From CAYOXD01 sp964407825 (lineage in GTDB: Bacteria > Desulfobacterota > Desulfobacteria > Desulfobacterales > JAFDDL01), in contig CAYOXD010000069.1 of the NCBI GenBank assembly GCA_964407825.1, positions 1 to 16,247 of the forward strand: a stretch of DNA of 16,247 bases, read 5' to 3'. A model generated the notes under the pieces. That model searched no databases. It was not told the origin of the DNA and saw only the letters and a list, made by a program, of their open reading frames with translations. How positions within the stretch are numbered: the first letter of the stretch is position 1; each line of letters begins with the position of its first letter. The translations under genes were made by a program, and so were the position numbers. This document shows positions 6,210 to 14,602 of the stretch, piece by piece.

Positions 6210-7538
6210 TTACTCGATTCTGTAAGCAGCCGCCTTGGTGATGTTCAGGGTGCATAGCTTCCGGAAAAGCTGCCGGGTCCTTTCCGAGTCCTCCTCCTGG
6301 CTGTCCGTCTTCAGGCATCGATAGAGGGTCTCGACGACCTCGGCGATCCAGGCCGGGTGCTCCCACTGATCGAGGTGCAGGGATTCAATCAGCTCATGGA
6401 GCCCTTCCACGAGGGGAAGGGCCAGGTCGGGACGGCCGGCCTTCAGGCATAGTTTGGCGACGAGCAAAAGATTTCTGTTCTTTTCCCGGACCGATGGCGC
6501 CAGCGATGCCGCGGCCAGCAGCTGATCCAGGGCGGACTTCAGCTGCCCGTCGCTGAGCTTTCCGGAAACCTGCCGCCACAGACGCTTTTCCTCGCCGGAT
6601 ATGTCCGAGATGGCCCGCTGGCTCATCAGCCACTGATCGGTGAGCACCGTCGGCGGAACTGCAGGCGGACTTTCATCAGGGGCCGGGGCCTCTGTCTTTG
6701 CCTCGGTCTTGGGCGTCTCGGGTTTCGGCAGGATCTCCATCTCCTCCTGGCGGCTGACTTCGCTCTTTTGCTTTTCCCTGAGGATTTGCGCCACAAGCAA
6801 CGAGCAGGCGTCCAGGGCCTTGCCGATCCGGGTGAAGCCCGGCGGGTCCGGTGAAAACTTTTCATCGACCACCGTTTCCAGTGCCTTCAGATCCCGCTGG
6901 CAGCGGTCCAACTGATCCCCGAGTCGCCGGTAAAACGCGATGGCGCTCAGATTGACGGCGCTGGTAAAACCGTCGGCGGTCACCGGCTCTCCCTCGGCCG
7001 GTGTTCGAAGCCGCTGCGCCTGCTGTCCCTTCGTGGATTCTTCCGTCCTTCTGGATTCTTCCCAGTCGAAATAGGAGTATCCCCGCGTTTTTGCAGGGTC
7101 GCAGAGGGGAACCTGGACCAGGGCTTCGGGCAGTTTTTCGTCCAGAAAGGCCAGCGGGCCGATGCGATACTCCAGATCACCGTCCTCCATGGCGGGAAAA
7201 AGCGATTCCCAGTATCGCCCGATCAATTCCGTGAGGTATCGCAGCCCCGTGCTCAGGCCGTCATACCCATCCCGGTTCAGCAGGGCCTCGGTCAGCCAGC
7301 AGCCGATCTGGAGGTCCTTGCTTCGATGGGTCAGCGCTTCACTGCACAGTGCGATGACCCGCTTCCAGTCCGCCGACTTGATATCGGTTTTCCACGGGCC
7401 CTGGGTGAGGGGATGCTCCGCGCGCCTGGCCTCCCGGATTTCGTCGTAGACGCCGGTGTAGCGCAAATCTTCGCCGGCCGGCGTTTTGCGCGAAATCGGC
7501 TTCAGGAGCTTTTTCATGTCAAAGGATGCCGGCGCCAT
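6210..7538 (-). CDS. tssA: Type VI secretion protein TssA (ImpA N-terminal, VasJ-like C-terminal)
   Basis: TssA proteins bind the membrane complex and baseplate and direct or cap tube/sheath growth. The 442-aa product begins with an ImpA N-terminal domain. Its marks are KPISRKTPAGEDLRY at about residues 13-27, DWKRVIALCSEALTHRSKDL at about 57-76, WLTEALL, and YWESLFP at about 109-115. A Pro/Glu/Ala-rich linker spans about residues 270-300, and a helical C-terminal domain (about 300-442) resembles the VasJ/EvfE type. The reading frame is open 20 residues further upstream, but the ATG at 7536-7538 has AAGGAG four bases before it and gives a family-like N-terminus, so it was chosen. This start overlaps the end of tagF by 20 nt. 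No membrane segment is seen. The exact TssA subclass is an inference. Confidence 0.92.
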   Translation of the reverse strand: MAPASFDMKKLLKPISRKTPAGEDLRYTGVYDEIREARRAEHPLTQGPWKTDIKSADWKRVIALCSEALTHRSKDLQIGCWLTEALLNRDGYDGLSTGLRYLTELIGRYWESLFPAMEDGDLEYRIGPLAFLDEKLPEALVQVPLCDPAKTRGYSYFDWEESRRTEESTKGQQAQRLRTPAEGEPVTADGFTSAVNLSAIAFYRRLGDQLDRCQRDLKALETVVDEKFSPDPPGFTRIGKALDACSLLVAQILREKQKSEVSRQEEMEILPKPETPKTEAKTEAPAPDESPPAVPPTVLTDQWLMSQRAISDISGEEKRLWRQVSGKLSDGQLKSALDQLLAAASLAPSVREKNRNLLLVAKLCLKAGRPDLALPLVEGLHELIESLHLDQWEHPAWIAEVVETLYRCLKTDSQEEDSERTRQLFRKLCTLNITKAAAYRIE

Positions 7539-8259
7539 GGCTCTCCTTATCCCCCAATGACCACAACCACGTAAAATCCGATGCCTGAAGCGTGGCATGC
7601 ATCACGGCCACCGTAATGCGTCCACCGGTTTCACCGATAAATACGGCCATGGGGGACTCGTATGGACGCCTGCTCAGGACGTTGCTGCAAAAAACCAGGG
7701 TGCGCGGAAGATTCTCCGGTGATTTGCAGTCGATCCTGAAGAGTCGGCGCTGCCCCTCCCGGTGCTCATCGAACGTCACGTCGTTGTAGAGGGTCGGTGC
7801 GTCGTATACCCGCTGCAGGTATCGGTGCCACGTCGGCTCGGGGGGGACGATGAGCTGCAGGGCATCCTTGAGCTGATCCAAATCCTGGTATCTCGCGGCC
7901 GATACATACTCCAGGCCCTTCCATGCCGACTCCATGGCGAAGGGCATCAGGGAACAGTTGGCCGGCCATTGATCCAACTCCCCGGCGCCGAGGTAGAGCA
8001 GGGGGAAGCTTCTGCCGTAACTGTCGCTGCTGTTTCGCACCAGGCCGCAGACGACCTCCATGGCCATCCCCCGGGTCCAGAAACGCCAGGAGCGATGCCG
8101 GGTCCGCAAAGGAGATTGCGGGCTGATGCGTGAAAATCCATTGTCCACCCATTGCGTGAAGCTCTGGAAAAGCGGCGTCGGGTCGCCGGCGCAGATGAAA
8201 TCCGCGATCCCGGGGTGCTTTCCCCATGCAAACCATTTCCACGTGTTCCGATTGCTCAT
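7519..8259 (-). CDS. tagF: Type VI secretion-associated protein TagF (ImpM/SciT family)
   Basis: TagF is a cytoplasmic regulator. In Pseudomonas aeruginosa it represses T6SS activity post-translationally, independently of or together with the PpkA/PppA/Fha pathway. The 246-aa product shows the family N-terminus FAWGKHPGIADF at about residues 10-21 (family pattern fGK.P..gDF). A QWVD segment follows, and further on SYGRSFPLLYL and the WPANCSLMPFA region. The frame could begin at a TTG that overlaps the tssM stop (8278-8280), but that codon has no ribosome-binding site, so the ATG at 8257-8259 was chosen; an AAAAGG lies some distance upstream of it. It overlaps tssA by 20 nt. No Fha or PpkA gene is in the window, so its partner must be encoded elsewhere. 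Confidence 0.9.
   Translation of the reverse strand: MSNRNTWKWFAWGKHPGIADFICAGDPTPLFQSFTQWVDNGFSRISPQSPLRTRHRSWRFWTRGMAMEVVCGLVRNSSDSYGRSFPLLYLGAGELDQWPANCSLMPFAMESAWKGLEYVSAARYQDLDQLKDALQLIVPPEPTWHRYLQRVYDAPTLYNDVTFDEHREGQRRLFRIDCKSPENLPRTLVFCSNVLSRRPYESPMAVFIGETGGRITVAVMHATLQASDFTWLWSLGDKESHGAGIL
7543..7548 (-). promoter_or_regulatory. Shine-Dalgarno sequence that sets the tssA start
   Basis: AAGGAG on the minus strand lies four bases before the ATG at 7536-7538. It selects that codon over the upstream in-frame start at 7596-7598 and the later ATG at 7515-7517, neither of which has a comparable site. Confidence 0.65.
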
Positions 8260-8276
8260 TTGCCGCGGTCGCCTTT

Positions 8277-11200
8277 TCAATAGGAGGAGATGATCCTGGC
8301 CGGGGGACTGCCGGGAGCTGTCCTCATCAGTTGGATGATGGGCCGGATCTGTCGCTCTTGGAGCTGATAGATCACTTCGATCTTCGTTACGCCGAAACGC
8401 TGGAAATCGGCCCGGTTTTCAGGGAAGTCCGACACCGTGAAATCCCTTTTCCCCATGGAAAAGTCCCTGAGGAATCTGGCGAAGGCATAACGGCCCGTGT
8501 ATTTTTTCGTCAGCACGACATCCCCCAGATAGATTTTCAAACTGACATCACCGCCTTCGGATGGGGACCAGGTAAAGGTGTTTTCCAACGGATACTGCCG
8601 GTTCACCAGAACAGTGGCACCGTTCGGATGTTCAAGGGACAGACGGGTCATATCGGGTTTGACTTTGGCGCCCGTGTTCACATTCGTGGGCAGGGCCGTG
8701 ATGTCGACGCGGTAATTCTGGCCGTGCGTTCCGGTGACATCCCGCCAGCGTTGCCCCCGCCCGATGTACCGGAAGAAGCGTGTCTTGAAGGATACCGAGC
8801 ATCCCCGGCATTTCCGCGCGAAATATCCGCGCCTGGAAGTTTGCGCCATAAACGGGTCCGCATAGGTCTCGACAAACCGGGGGACCTTCCCGTTACTGCC
8901 GAAGAGGAGCTCGTCCATGCGGTTGCGCTCGTAAATGCCTTCCGATGTGACAACGACCTTTTGGTCCCAGAGCTGTTGAAGTTGCCGCGAGGCCTGTCGG
9001 ACCGTATAGGCCCACAGGTCATCCACCGGCCCGGTCACCAGGCACCAGAAGGGATCCTTTCCGGCCTCTTCGTCCTGGAAAGAAGCGTTCTTGTCCAAAA
9101 CCGTCCGTAATTGATCGACCGCCCTGTAGGCGGCGGAGACCACGGATTTGCCGCCGATGCCACGGTCCTGGAAACCGGCCTTGGCTATCTCGTAGGCGCC
9201 GCTGCAGGAGTCACAGATGCCGTCAAATCCTTTGAGCGTCTTGATGTATTGCGAATATGCCTTTTTGCCCTCGCCCATCTGGCTCTTATCCATGACGCCC
9301 TTGGCGACTCTGGCAAGGAGCCGGGTTTTCATGGAAAGCCTGCTGAGCGCACCCTGGGCTTCCGGGTTGCCGGTGACGGCATCGCCGGCCGCGGCGCTGG
9401 CAGCGGCTTGGCGAATAATGTTGAAATTCCGGATATGGGTCAGCCAGTCGCATCGCTTGTCGTCGGATGCCAGCTTCAGGCTCGGCCATCGGCTGCCGGC
9501 CCCCGGGAAAAGTTCCTTGCCCAGCCTGTCCAACAGACCCAGATAGGGGCTTTGTTCTCCGGTCAGCCGGGAAACGGCGGCATTCCATTGGGCGTCGGTT
9601 GTAAATAGGGTTTTTCCCTGACCGAAATTTCTGCAGAAGTTCATCCAGGCGGCGTAATAGGCATCCCGGTACCAGGCGGCGAACCGCTCCCTGGGTTTGG
9701 CGATAGAAACCGGCTGTTCAAGCGCCGGGGCCAGTTCACCGGTCACGAAATTGCCGATCAGCCGTTTTCCCTCAAGGGTGAAGGCCGCCGGTACGCGGAC
9801 CTGGGAGGTCGTGTCGTTTGGAGGATTCCAGAACCCGGCAAGGGTGACGGATTTACCCTCCAGCTGGCGGTCGGCCCAAGTGACGAGCCAGCGCAGATTC
9901 CCCTGGCCATCGGCGAAATAATTGCCCAGCAGCCGTTGCATTCCCAGGAGGCTTTTATTCAGGACCTCCACATCCGGCTGCCAGGCCACATACCGCAGGT
10001 AGGCCCGTTTATATTCATCCATGACCTCACTCACGGCCGCCGAGCGATCCCCATGCAGAATCATCAACGCATAGTCGGGATCCGGCAGCTTCTGGAGTTG
10101 ATGCAGGTCGGCGCCATCGAGCCGGGCCTTGATGATGTTGATTCGTCTTATAAGAAAGGGCAGATAGGTGACGGCGGGCACCGATGCGTTCTGATGCCAC
10201 CCGCCGTCGGCGATTTTCCCTTCGATCCGGATGTTGATATCTGCATCGAAGTGTTCGTAGAAGCGTTGGCAGTAGCGTTTCTTGAGGCGCTTTTCCAATT
10301 CCAGGCTTTCGTTGAGTCCCAGGCGCGGAAACCGCCATGAGCGGTTTTCCGCCTCGATCTGCTGTATCTGGCGGCCGAATTTGTCCATGATGCCGATGTC
10401 GACAATGGGGTCGTTCTTGAACAGGATCGCCTTCTTATAGACCGGTGAGACGATATTGAAGGCGATTTTGTTTTCGTTCCATGAATGGGTCAGGAAGATA
10501 CAGGCGATCAGCATCAGGGTGACAAACCCCGTCAGCCACAGATTGTGTGTCAGCCGGTGCCACTCCTTGGCGCTGCGGGTCATGGTGTGCAGGGGGCGGT
10601 CCGCCGGCACGATTTTCTCGAAAAAATCGTGCAGGAAAAAGCCGTTTCCCGTATCCGGCAACTCGTGGTTTTCGATATTGCCGGCCTGATCGGCTTGGCT
10701 GGAAACAGGTCTGCCCGTCTGCCGGCCGCTGCAGAAATAGATGCCCCGGATCCCAGCCAGTTCCTGGAAGGGGTTGTCCTTGAAGGCGCCCTTGCAAAAG
10801 CCGATCAGACCGTTTTGCAATCTCGCGAACTCATCGGGGAACAGGAGCACTTGCGGTTGGAGATAATGCCGGTCCTTCACCTCGTCCTTATTTACCAAAA
10901 TCAGTCGAATGTCCTTGAGCTTTTCGATCAGGGTGTCGATGGCCTTCTGGATAAAGACCGTGATGTCCGATTCGCCGTCGTGGTTCATTATTCCCATGGC
11001 CTGTTTCAGGCAGGGTTCCGGCAGCAGCTCGTAGTAACGATTCATGCCGTAGACCAGATCGGATTTGGTCACCATCAGGTAGATGGGAATCCGGGCGCCC
11101 ATCACATGAATCACCTCGTCGATTCGCCTTCTGATGGTGCGGCCCTCGTCCTGGATCTGTTCGGGATCGGCCTCGAGCAGCTGATCGGCCTCGACGGTTA

Positions 11201-11840
11201 CGATGATGCCGTTGATCGGTTCGCGCTTCCTGTATTTCACCAGGTGGTTGAGAAATGCCTGCCATTCCCCCCGGTCCAGATCCTGATTACGGTGCATGGC
11301 ATAGCGCCCGGCAGTATCGATGAGCACGGATTCATCGAAAAACCACCAGTCGCAGTTGCGGGTGCCCTCGATGCCGGAGATCCGGTTGATATCCCCGAAG
11401 GGGGACGGCAGCCGGGCACTCTTGATGGCGGTGGACTTGCCGGAGCCGCTCTTGCCGATGATCAAATACCAGGGCAGGGCATACAGCGGGTTGCCGTGTC
11501 CCTTCAGGTGTGAGTTTTTCAGGGTGGAGACCGCCTCCTTGAACCTCCTGCGCAATTCCCTGGAGGCGTCATCGAGGGCGGAAATATTGCCCGGCATGTT
11601 TTCGGTGCCGATGATACCGTTTACGAATTTCTTTTCCTTTCGCTTCTGCCAGAGCTTCCTTAACAAAAAGCCGATGATCAGGGCCGATAGAAGGCAGATC
11701 AGAATCATGGCCTTGCCCCACCACTGCAGATCGAGTCCTTGAATATGCAGGAGCAATGCCCAGAGCAAAAGGGCGCAGAAAATGACGATCATGGCGATCA
11801 AAAGGAATCTTGCGGCCTTGATGAGTTTGTTTTTTAGCAT
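8277..11840 (-). CDS. tssM: Type VI secretion membrane subunit TssM (IcmF family)
   Basis: TssM is the inner-membrane core of the T6SS membrane complex and reaches through the periplasm to TssJ. The 1187-aa protein has two N-terminal membrane segments (about residues 11-33 and 43-61). A cytoplasmic NTPase-like domain follows, with Walker A GKSGSGKS at 129-136, LIDTAGRY at 173-180 and TKSD at 258-261. A third membrane segment lies at about 433-453, then a long periplasmic region. Near the end GRYAFARFLRDF (about 1116-1127) corresponds to the usual C-terminal beta domain. Two CxxC motifs, CDSC at 876-879 and CRGC at 1011-1014, sit in the periplasmic part. Four bases separate its ATG from the tssL stop, and only a weak AGCGG precedes it. 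The intact Walker A suggests nucleotide binding, which differs among TssM proteins. Confidence 0.97.
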   Translation of the reverse strand: MLKNKLIKAARFLLIAMIVIFCALLLWALLLHIQGLDLQWWGKAMILICLLSALIIGFLLRKLWQKRKEKKFVNGIIGTENMPGNISALDDASRELRRRFKEAVSTLKNSHLKGHGNPLYALPWYLIIGKSGSGKSTAIKSARLPSPFGDINRISGIEGTRNCDWWFFDESVLIDTAGRYAMHRNQDLDRGEWQAFLNHLVKYRKREPINGIIVTVEADQLLEADPEQIQDEGRTIRRRIDEVIHVMGARIPIYLMVTKSDLVYGMNRYYELLPEPCLKQAMGIMNHDGESDITVFIQKAIDTLIEKLKDIRLILVNKDEVKDRHYLQPQVLLFPDEFARLQNGLIGFCKGAFKDNPFQELAGIRGIYFCSGRQTGRPVSSQADQAGNIENHELPDTGNGFFLHDFFEKIVPADRPLHTMTRSAKEWHRLTHNLWLTGFVTLMLIACIFLTHSWNENKIAFNIVSPVYKKAILFKNDPIVDIGIMDKFGRQIQQIEAENRSWRFPRLGLNESLELEKRLKKRYCQRFYEHFDADINIRIEGKIADGGWHQNASVPAVTYLPFLIRRINIIKARLDGADLHQLQKLPDPDYALMILHGDRSAAVSEVMDEYKRAYLRYVAWQPDVEVLNKSLLGMQRLLGNYFADGQGNLRWLVTWADRQLEGKSVTLAGFWNPPNDTTSQVRVPAAFTLEGKRLIGNFVTGELAPALEQPVSIAKPRERFAAWYRDAYYAAWMNFCRNFGQGKTLFTTDAQWNAAVSRLTGEQSPYLGLLDRLGKELFPGAGSRWPSLKLASDDKRCDWLTHIRNFNIIRQAAASAAAGDAVTGNPEAQGALSRLSMKTRLLARVAKGVMDKSQMGEGKKAYSQYIKTLKGFDGICDSCSGAYEIAKAGFQDRGIGGKSVVSAAYRAVDQLRTVLDKNASFQDEEAGKDPFWCLVTGPVDDLWAYTVRQASRQLQQLWDQKVVVTSEGIYERNRMDELLFGSNGKVPRFVETYADPFMAQTSRRGYFARKCRGCSVSFKTRFFRYIGRGQRWRDVTGTHGQNYRVDITALPTNVNTGAKVKPDMTRLSLEHPNGATVLVNRQYPLENTFTWSPSEGGDVSLKIYLGDVVLTKKYTGRYAFARFLRDFSMGKRDFTVSDFPENRADFQRFGVTKIEVIYQLQERQIRPIIQLMRTAPGSPPARIISSY

Positions 11841-11844
11841 GCGG

Positions 11845-12519
11845 CTACCGCTGGATGAATTGGCTCAAGTCCAACTTGAGCAGGTATTTATAAACGAGCA
11901 TCAGGCCGAAAAAGAGCCCGATGGGGCACAGACCGATCAACACGGGAAGCGCCCGCCATGAAAAGGTTTTCCGCCGGGGCGGGGGTAACTCCAGTTGTTT
12001 CTGATACGCCTCGGGAAACAGGCGCCTGTTCTCAAGGGTGGGCTCCCCGGCGGAACTGCCATAGAGTCGTCTCAGGTTTGATGCCTTCAGGTGATCGAGA
12101 ACCACCCTGTCGCCCTTTTCAACATATCGTCCACTCAGACCGAGGGTCAGGCAGTAATAGGCGACCTCCCGGACGTCCCGGGCTTCGTGGCCGAGTTGGT
12201 CCAGCCGTTCGAAAAATTCCATTCCGCCGTCCGAGATATTGAAATATCGCCGCTGCAGGGGTTCCCTGGCCCAGCTTCGCGTATGCTCCCAGGCGGAATT
12301 CAATATCGCTTCATCGATCCAGACGATCACGGACAGTTTGGCATAGCTGTAGTCCTGGTCCGGGAACCTGCCCTTCTCTTTCAGTTTGAGACTATATTCC
12401 AGGAGCCGGTCGATATCCTTTGTCACCTTTTCGAAAGACGGTTGCTTCTCGCCTATAAATCGGACCGTTTGGACGACATAGACGATTAGATACATAAAAC
12501 AGTCGATGAGACGCATCAT
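11845..12519 (-). CDS. tssL: Type VI secretion membrane subunit TssL (DotU/IcmH family)
   Basis: TssL is a C-tail-anchored inner-membrane protein whose cytoplasmic hook-shaped domain links TssM to the baseplate protein TssK. The 224-aa product shows the DotU core: YAKLSVIVWIDEAILNSAW at about residues 59-77, then ISDGGMEFFERLDQL at about 95-109 and YYCLTLGLSGRY at about 121-132. A single membrane segment lies at about residues 190-213. There is no C-terminal OmpA-like peptidoglycan-binding domain, so this is the short form, and anchoring to peptidoglycan must come from another protein if needed. The start ATG overlaps the tssK TGA as ATGA, preceded by a GGAAGGGATG ribosome-binding stretch, which indicates translational coupling. 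Confidence 0.95.
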   Translation of the reverse strand: MMRLIDCFMYLIVYVVQTVRFIGEKQPSFEKVTKDIDRLLEYSLKLKEKGRFPDQDYSYAKLSVIVWIDEAILNSAWEHTRSWAREPLQRRYFNISDGGMEFFERLDQLGHEARDVREVAYYCLTLGLSGRYVEKGDRVVLDHLKASNLRRLYGSSAGEPTLENRRLFPEAYQKQLELPPPRRKTFSWRALPVLIGLCPIGLFFGLMLVYKYLLKLDLSQFIQR

Positions 12520-13946
12520 TCATCCCTTCCGGTGATCATGAGCTCGATTTTGGCGTCCGGCGGTGCGCTCGTCCAACTCAGGGCCAGCTGCTTTTCTTCT
12601 ATGATTCCGGTCCAATAGGCGCTCTTGTGGTTAATGATGAAGTAGACGCCCATGTTTCTCCTGGGCAGTTCTGAGGGGGGATGCTCGATATGCTTAATTT
12701 CGATGCCGGGCAGGGACTGGGCCACCAGCTTCGGCATGTCGGCCGGGGCGCTGAGTTTGGCCAATCCCTCCAGCTCTGCTTTGACTTTATCCGCCGCCGC
12801 CTCGGATTCAACCACCAAATAATACCGTCTCTTTCCCTGAAACAGATTGGGCGCCAGTTCCAGCTGGTAGTATTGTCCGTCGTCCGCGAAGGAGGCGACA
12901 TATTCCGGGTCCGCCGCGATGTCCTCCATCAGCATTGAAAGAATGGCTTTTGCCCGGTTGAAACAGGCGGAAAGGTCCTCATGGTTGTACTCGAACAGAT
13001 AAAAGGGACTCTCCTTTGAAATATGAACCAGGTTGATCTTGGTGGAAAAGGTGGATAGCTCCCCGATCAGCTGGCACAGTATGCCGTAGAGCGTCCAGGG
13101 ATGAACGGCGGTACCGCTGCCGATCAAATGCCTCAGGATGGGGGAGAAACGGTTCAAGGTTCTCAGGGTCAACAGAAAGATCATATCCTTGGTTCCGAAT
13201 TCTGCCGTATGCACGCCCCTGTCCTTCTTGCTGACCTCCAGCCTGTTGGCGGTGGAGGTGATCAGTTCACTGACGGATTTCACGTTCCGCTCGAGGGATT
13301 CAGAAGAAAAAATGGACAGACCGGGGGGGATGAAATCGGGAGATAGGACGATATTGCCCTTGATCGTTTCGAGCCGGGCGATGGGGATTACTTCGAAGTC
13401 GCCGATGCTGCGCTCCTCCTCTTCCCACAGAAGTTTCAAAACATACCGCAAGCGTTCCACGGGAAGCGATTCGCTGTCCTCGTAGAAATCGGCCAGGTTT
13501 TCGGTTTCATCCTCGGCGGTAAACCGGGTGGGAACCGTGGAGAAGGACTCATAGTGCCGTGGATCGGAGACATTCTTTCCGCCAAGGGCCAGTTTGCGAA
13601 TCCCCAGGTAAACGGTGAAGGGCGTCCCCTTGTCCTTCCACGCCTTTCCAAAGTTCCGGGACTCCAGGACGGCGTTGCCGGGGAAAAATACATGGGTCAT
13701 GTCCCGGAACCTGAATTCGCCGCTGATCACGTTGAAGACTTCGTTCGCCAAGGCCTCGGCGTGGATGACGATGCGGCCCGTGCCCCACATGAACGGACGG
13801 ACATAGCGATTCAGCGGTTCGATGAGGGACTGGAAGTAGTGGTCCTGCCACTGAAAGTGATGGGGCTGCAGAAAAAGTCCCTCGTGCCAGAAGATGGGTT
13901 TGGCGGTAAACTCCTGCCCGGGCGCGTCGTGGCTATCGGCACTCAT
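12516..13946 (-). CDS. tssK: Type VI secretion baseplate subunit TssK
   Basis: TssK is the trimeric baseplate protein that connects the TssEFG wedge to TssL and TssM. The 476-aa product starts with the signature KPIFWHEGLFLQPHHFQ at residues 16-32. FEVIPIARLE and LSPDFIPPGL segments follow in the middle of the protein. Its C-terminal third contains MGVYFIINH and LALSWTSAPPDAKIELMI, typical of the TssK head domain. The ATG at 13944-13946 is preceded by AAGGG about nine bases upstream and overlaps the tssJ 3' end by 14 nt; its stop overlaps tssL by 4 nt. The length is within the normal family range. Confidence 0.97.
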   Translation of the reverse strand: MSADSHDAPGQEFTAKPIFWHEGLFLQPHHFQWQDHYFQSLIEPLNRYVRPFMWGTGRIVIHAEALANEVFNVISGEFRFRDMTHVFFPGNAVLESRNFGKAWKDKGTPFTVYLGIRKLALGGKNVSDPRHYESFSTVPTRFTAEDETENLADFYEDSESLPVERLRYVLKLLWEEEERSIGDFEVIPIARLETIKGNIVLSPDFIPPGLSIFSSESLERNVKSVSELITSTANRLEVSKKDRGVHTAEFGTKDMIFLLTLRTLNRFSPILRHLIGSGTAVHPWTLYGILCQLIGELSTFSTKINLVHISKESPFYLFEYNHEDLSACFNRAKAILSMLMEDIAADPEYVASFADDGQYYQLELAPNLFQGKRRYYLVVESEAAADKVKAELEGLAKLSAPADMPKLVAQSLPGIEIKHIEHPPSELPRRNMGVYFIINHKSAYWTGIIEEKQLALSWTSAPPDAKIELMITGRDE

Positions 13947-14502
13947 CGGCGCATCCCTTATCCGTTACGAGGAGTTTGGCGGATTCGATCTGATCCGGTC
14001 CCAGTACCAATTCCATATGCAAGGCACAGGGAATGCACTGGTATTCGTTTTTAAATAAGCTGACCCGTTTTTTGCGAACCTGGATCTCTTGACAGCGCAC
14101 CATGCGAGAGGCGCTGAGCTCTCCCGAATACCCGGTGACAACGGCAAAGTATTGCGTCCCCTCGGCGCGATCCAGGGTGAGGGTGATGTTGTCGCCGGCG
14201 CGAATGACCTTGTCGGTGACAGCCGTCACGCTGGAATCGAACATCCTGCATTCCAGCAGCTTTCGGATGCCGTTGGCATTCTGGGTCAGTTGGTCGAAAG
14301 TGTTGCGGTCGGAGAGCTGATAAAAGCAGACATAGAGGGTGTGCGACTCGTTGTTGAACAGGTTCAGCAGCCGATCAGCCCGGATATGGACATGAATTGT
14401 CGCCTCTTCGAATTTCCATTCGGGTTTCTTGATGGTCTGGACACACGCCGAAAGAATGAAACACAGGGCGATAACCAAACAGATGCGCCGGCACTGATTC
14501 AT
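13933..14502 (-). CDS. tssJ: Type VI secretion outer-membrane lipoprotein TssJ
   Basis: TssJ is the outer-membrane lipoprotein of the T6SS membrane complex and binds the periplasmic tip of TssM. The 189-aa product has a lipoprotein signal peptide: a basic N-terminus (MNQCRR), a hydrophobic core, and the lipobox LSAC with the acylated Cys at residue 20. A beta-sandwich-like domain follows. The ATG at 14500-14502 was chosen because GGAGG lies five bases upstream; the frame also has a GTG four codons earlier that overlaps this ribosome-binding site. Seven more cysteines follow the lipobox (residues 59, 85, 137, 156, 159, 184, 188), including CIPC at 156-159. Similarity to well-studied TssJ proteins is low by eye, so the call rests on the lipobox, size and position before tssK. 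It is the first gene of the operon. Confidence 0.85.
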   Translation of the reverse strand: MNQCRRICLVIALCFILSACVQTIKKPEWKFEEATIHVHIRADRLLNLFNNESHTLYVCFYQLSDRNTFDQLTQNANGIRKLLECRMFDSSVTAVTDKVIRAGDNITLTLDRAEGTQYFAVVTGYSGELSASRMVRCQEIQVRKKRVSLFKNEYQCIPCALHMELVLGPDQIESAKLLVTDKGCADECR

Positions 14503-14507
14503 GGCAA

Positions 14508-14512
14508 CCTCC
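14508..14512 (-). promoter_or_regulatory. Shine-Dalgarno sequence that sets the tssJ start
   Basis: GGAGG on the minus strand is five bases before the ATG at 14500-14502. It rules out the GTG at 14512-14514, which overlaps this site. Confidence 0.7.
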
Positions 14513-14556
14513 ACACAATTTTAGAACCATTTACAAAACTCAGATCAAGTATTGGA

Positions 14557-14570
14557 ACAGCTGGCGCTGT
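14557..14570 (-). other. Small hairpin in the putative tssJ 5' leader
   Basis: ACAGC at 14557-14561 pairs with GCTGT at 14566-14570 around a TGGC loop. If transcription starts at the sigma-54 site near 14591, this hairpin would lie in the leader of about 90 nt. It is weak and may have no function. Confidence 0.2.
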
Positions 14571-14602
14571 GCAACCGCTTGATACCAAGACAACAATTGG
14601 TC

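Noticed and set aside
7539..7598. Twenty-residue N-terminal extension of TssA
   Set aside because: It is Arg-rich, overlaps tagF, and would bypass a well-placed AAGGAG before the ATG at 7536-7538.
8260..8280. Upstream TTG start for tagF
   Set aside because: It overlaps the tssM stop but has no Shine-Dalgarno sequence, and the added seven residues are not family-like. The ATG at 8257-8259 fits the TagF N-terminus.
10485..11513. A 342-codon plus-strand open frame opposite tssM
   Set aside because: It is antisense to the conserved NTPase domain of tssM and shows no domain or ribosome-binding site. Open antisense frames are expected at this GC content.
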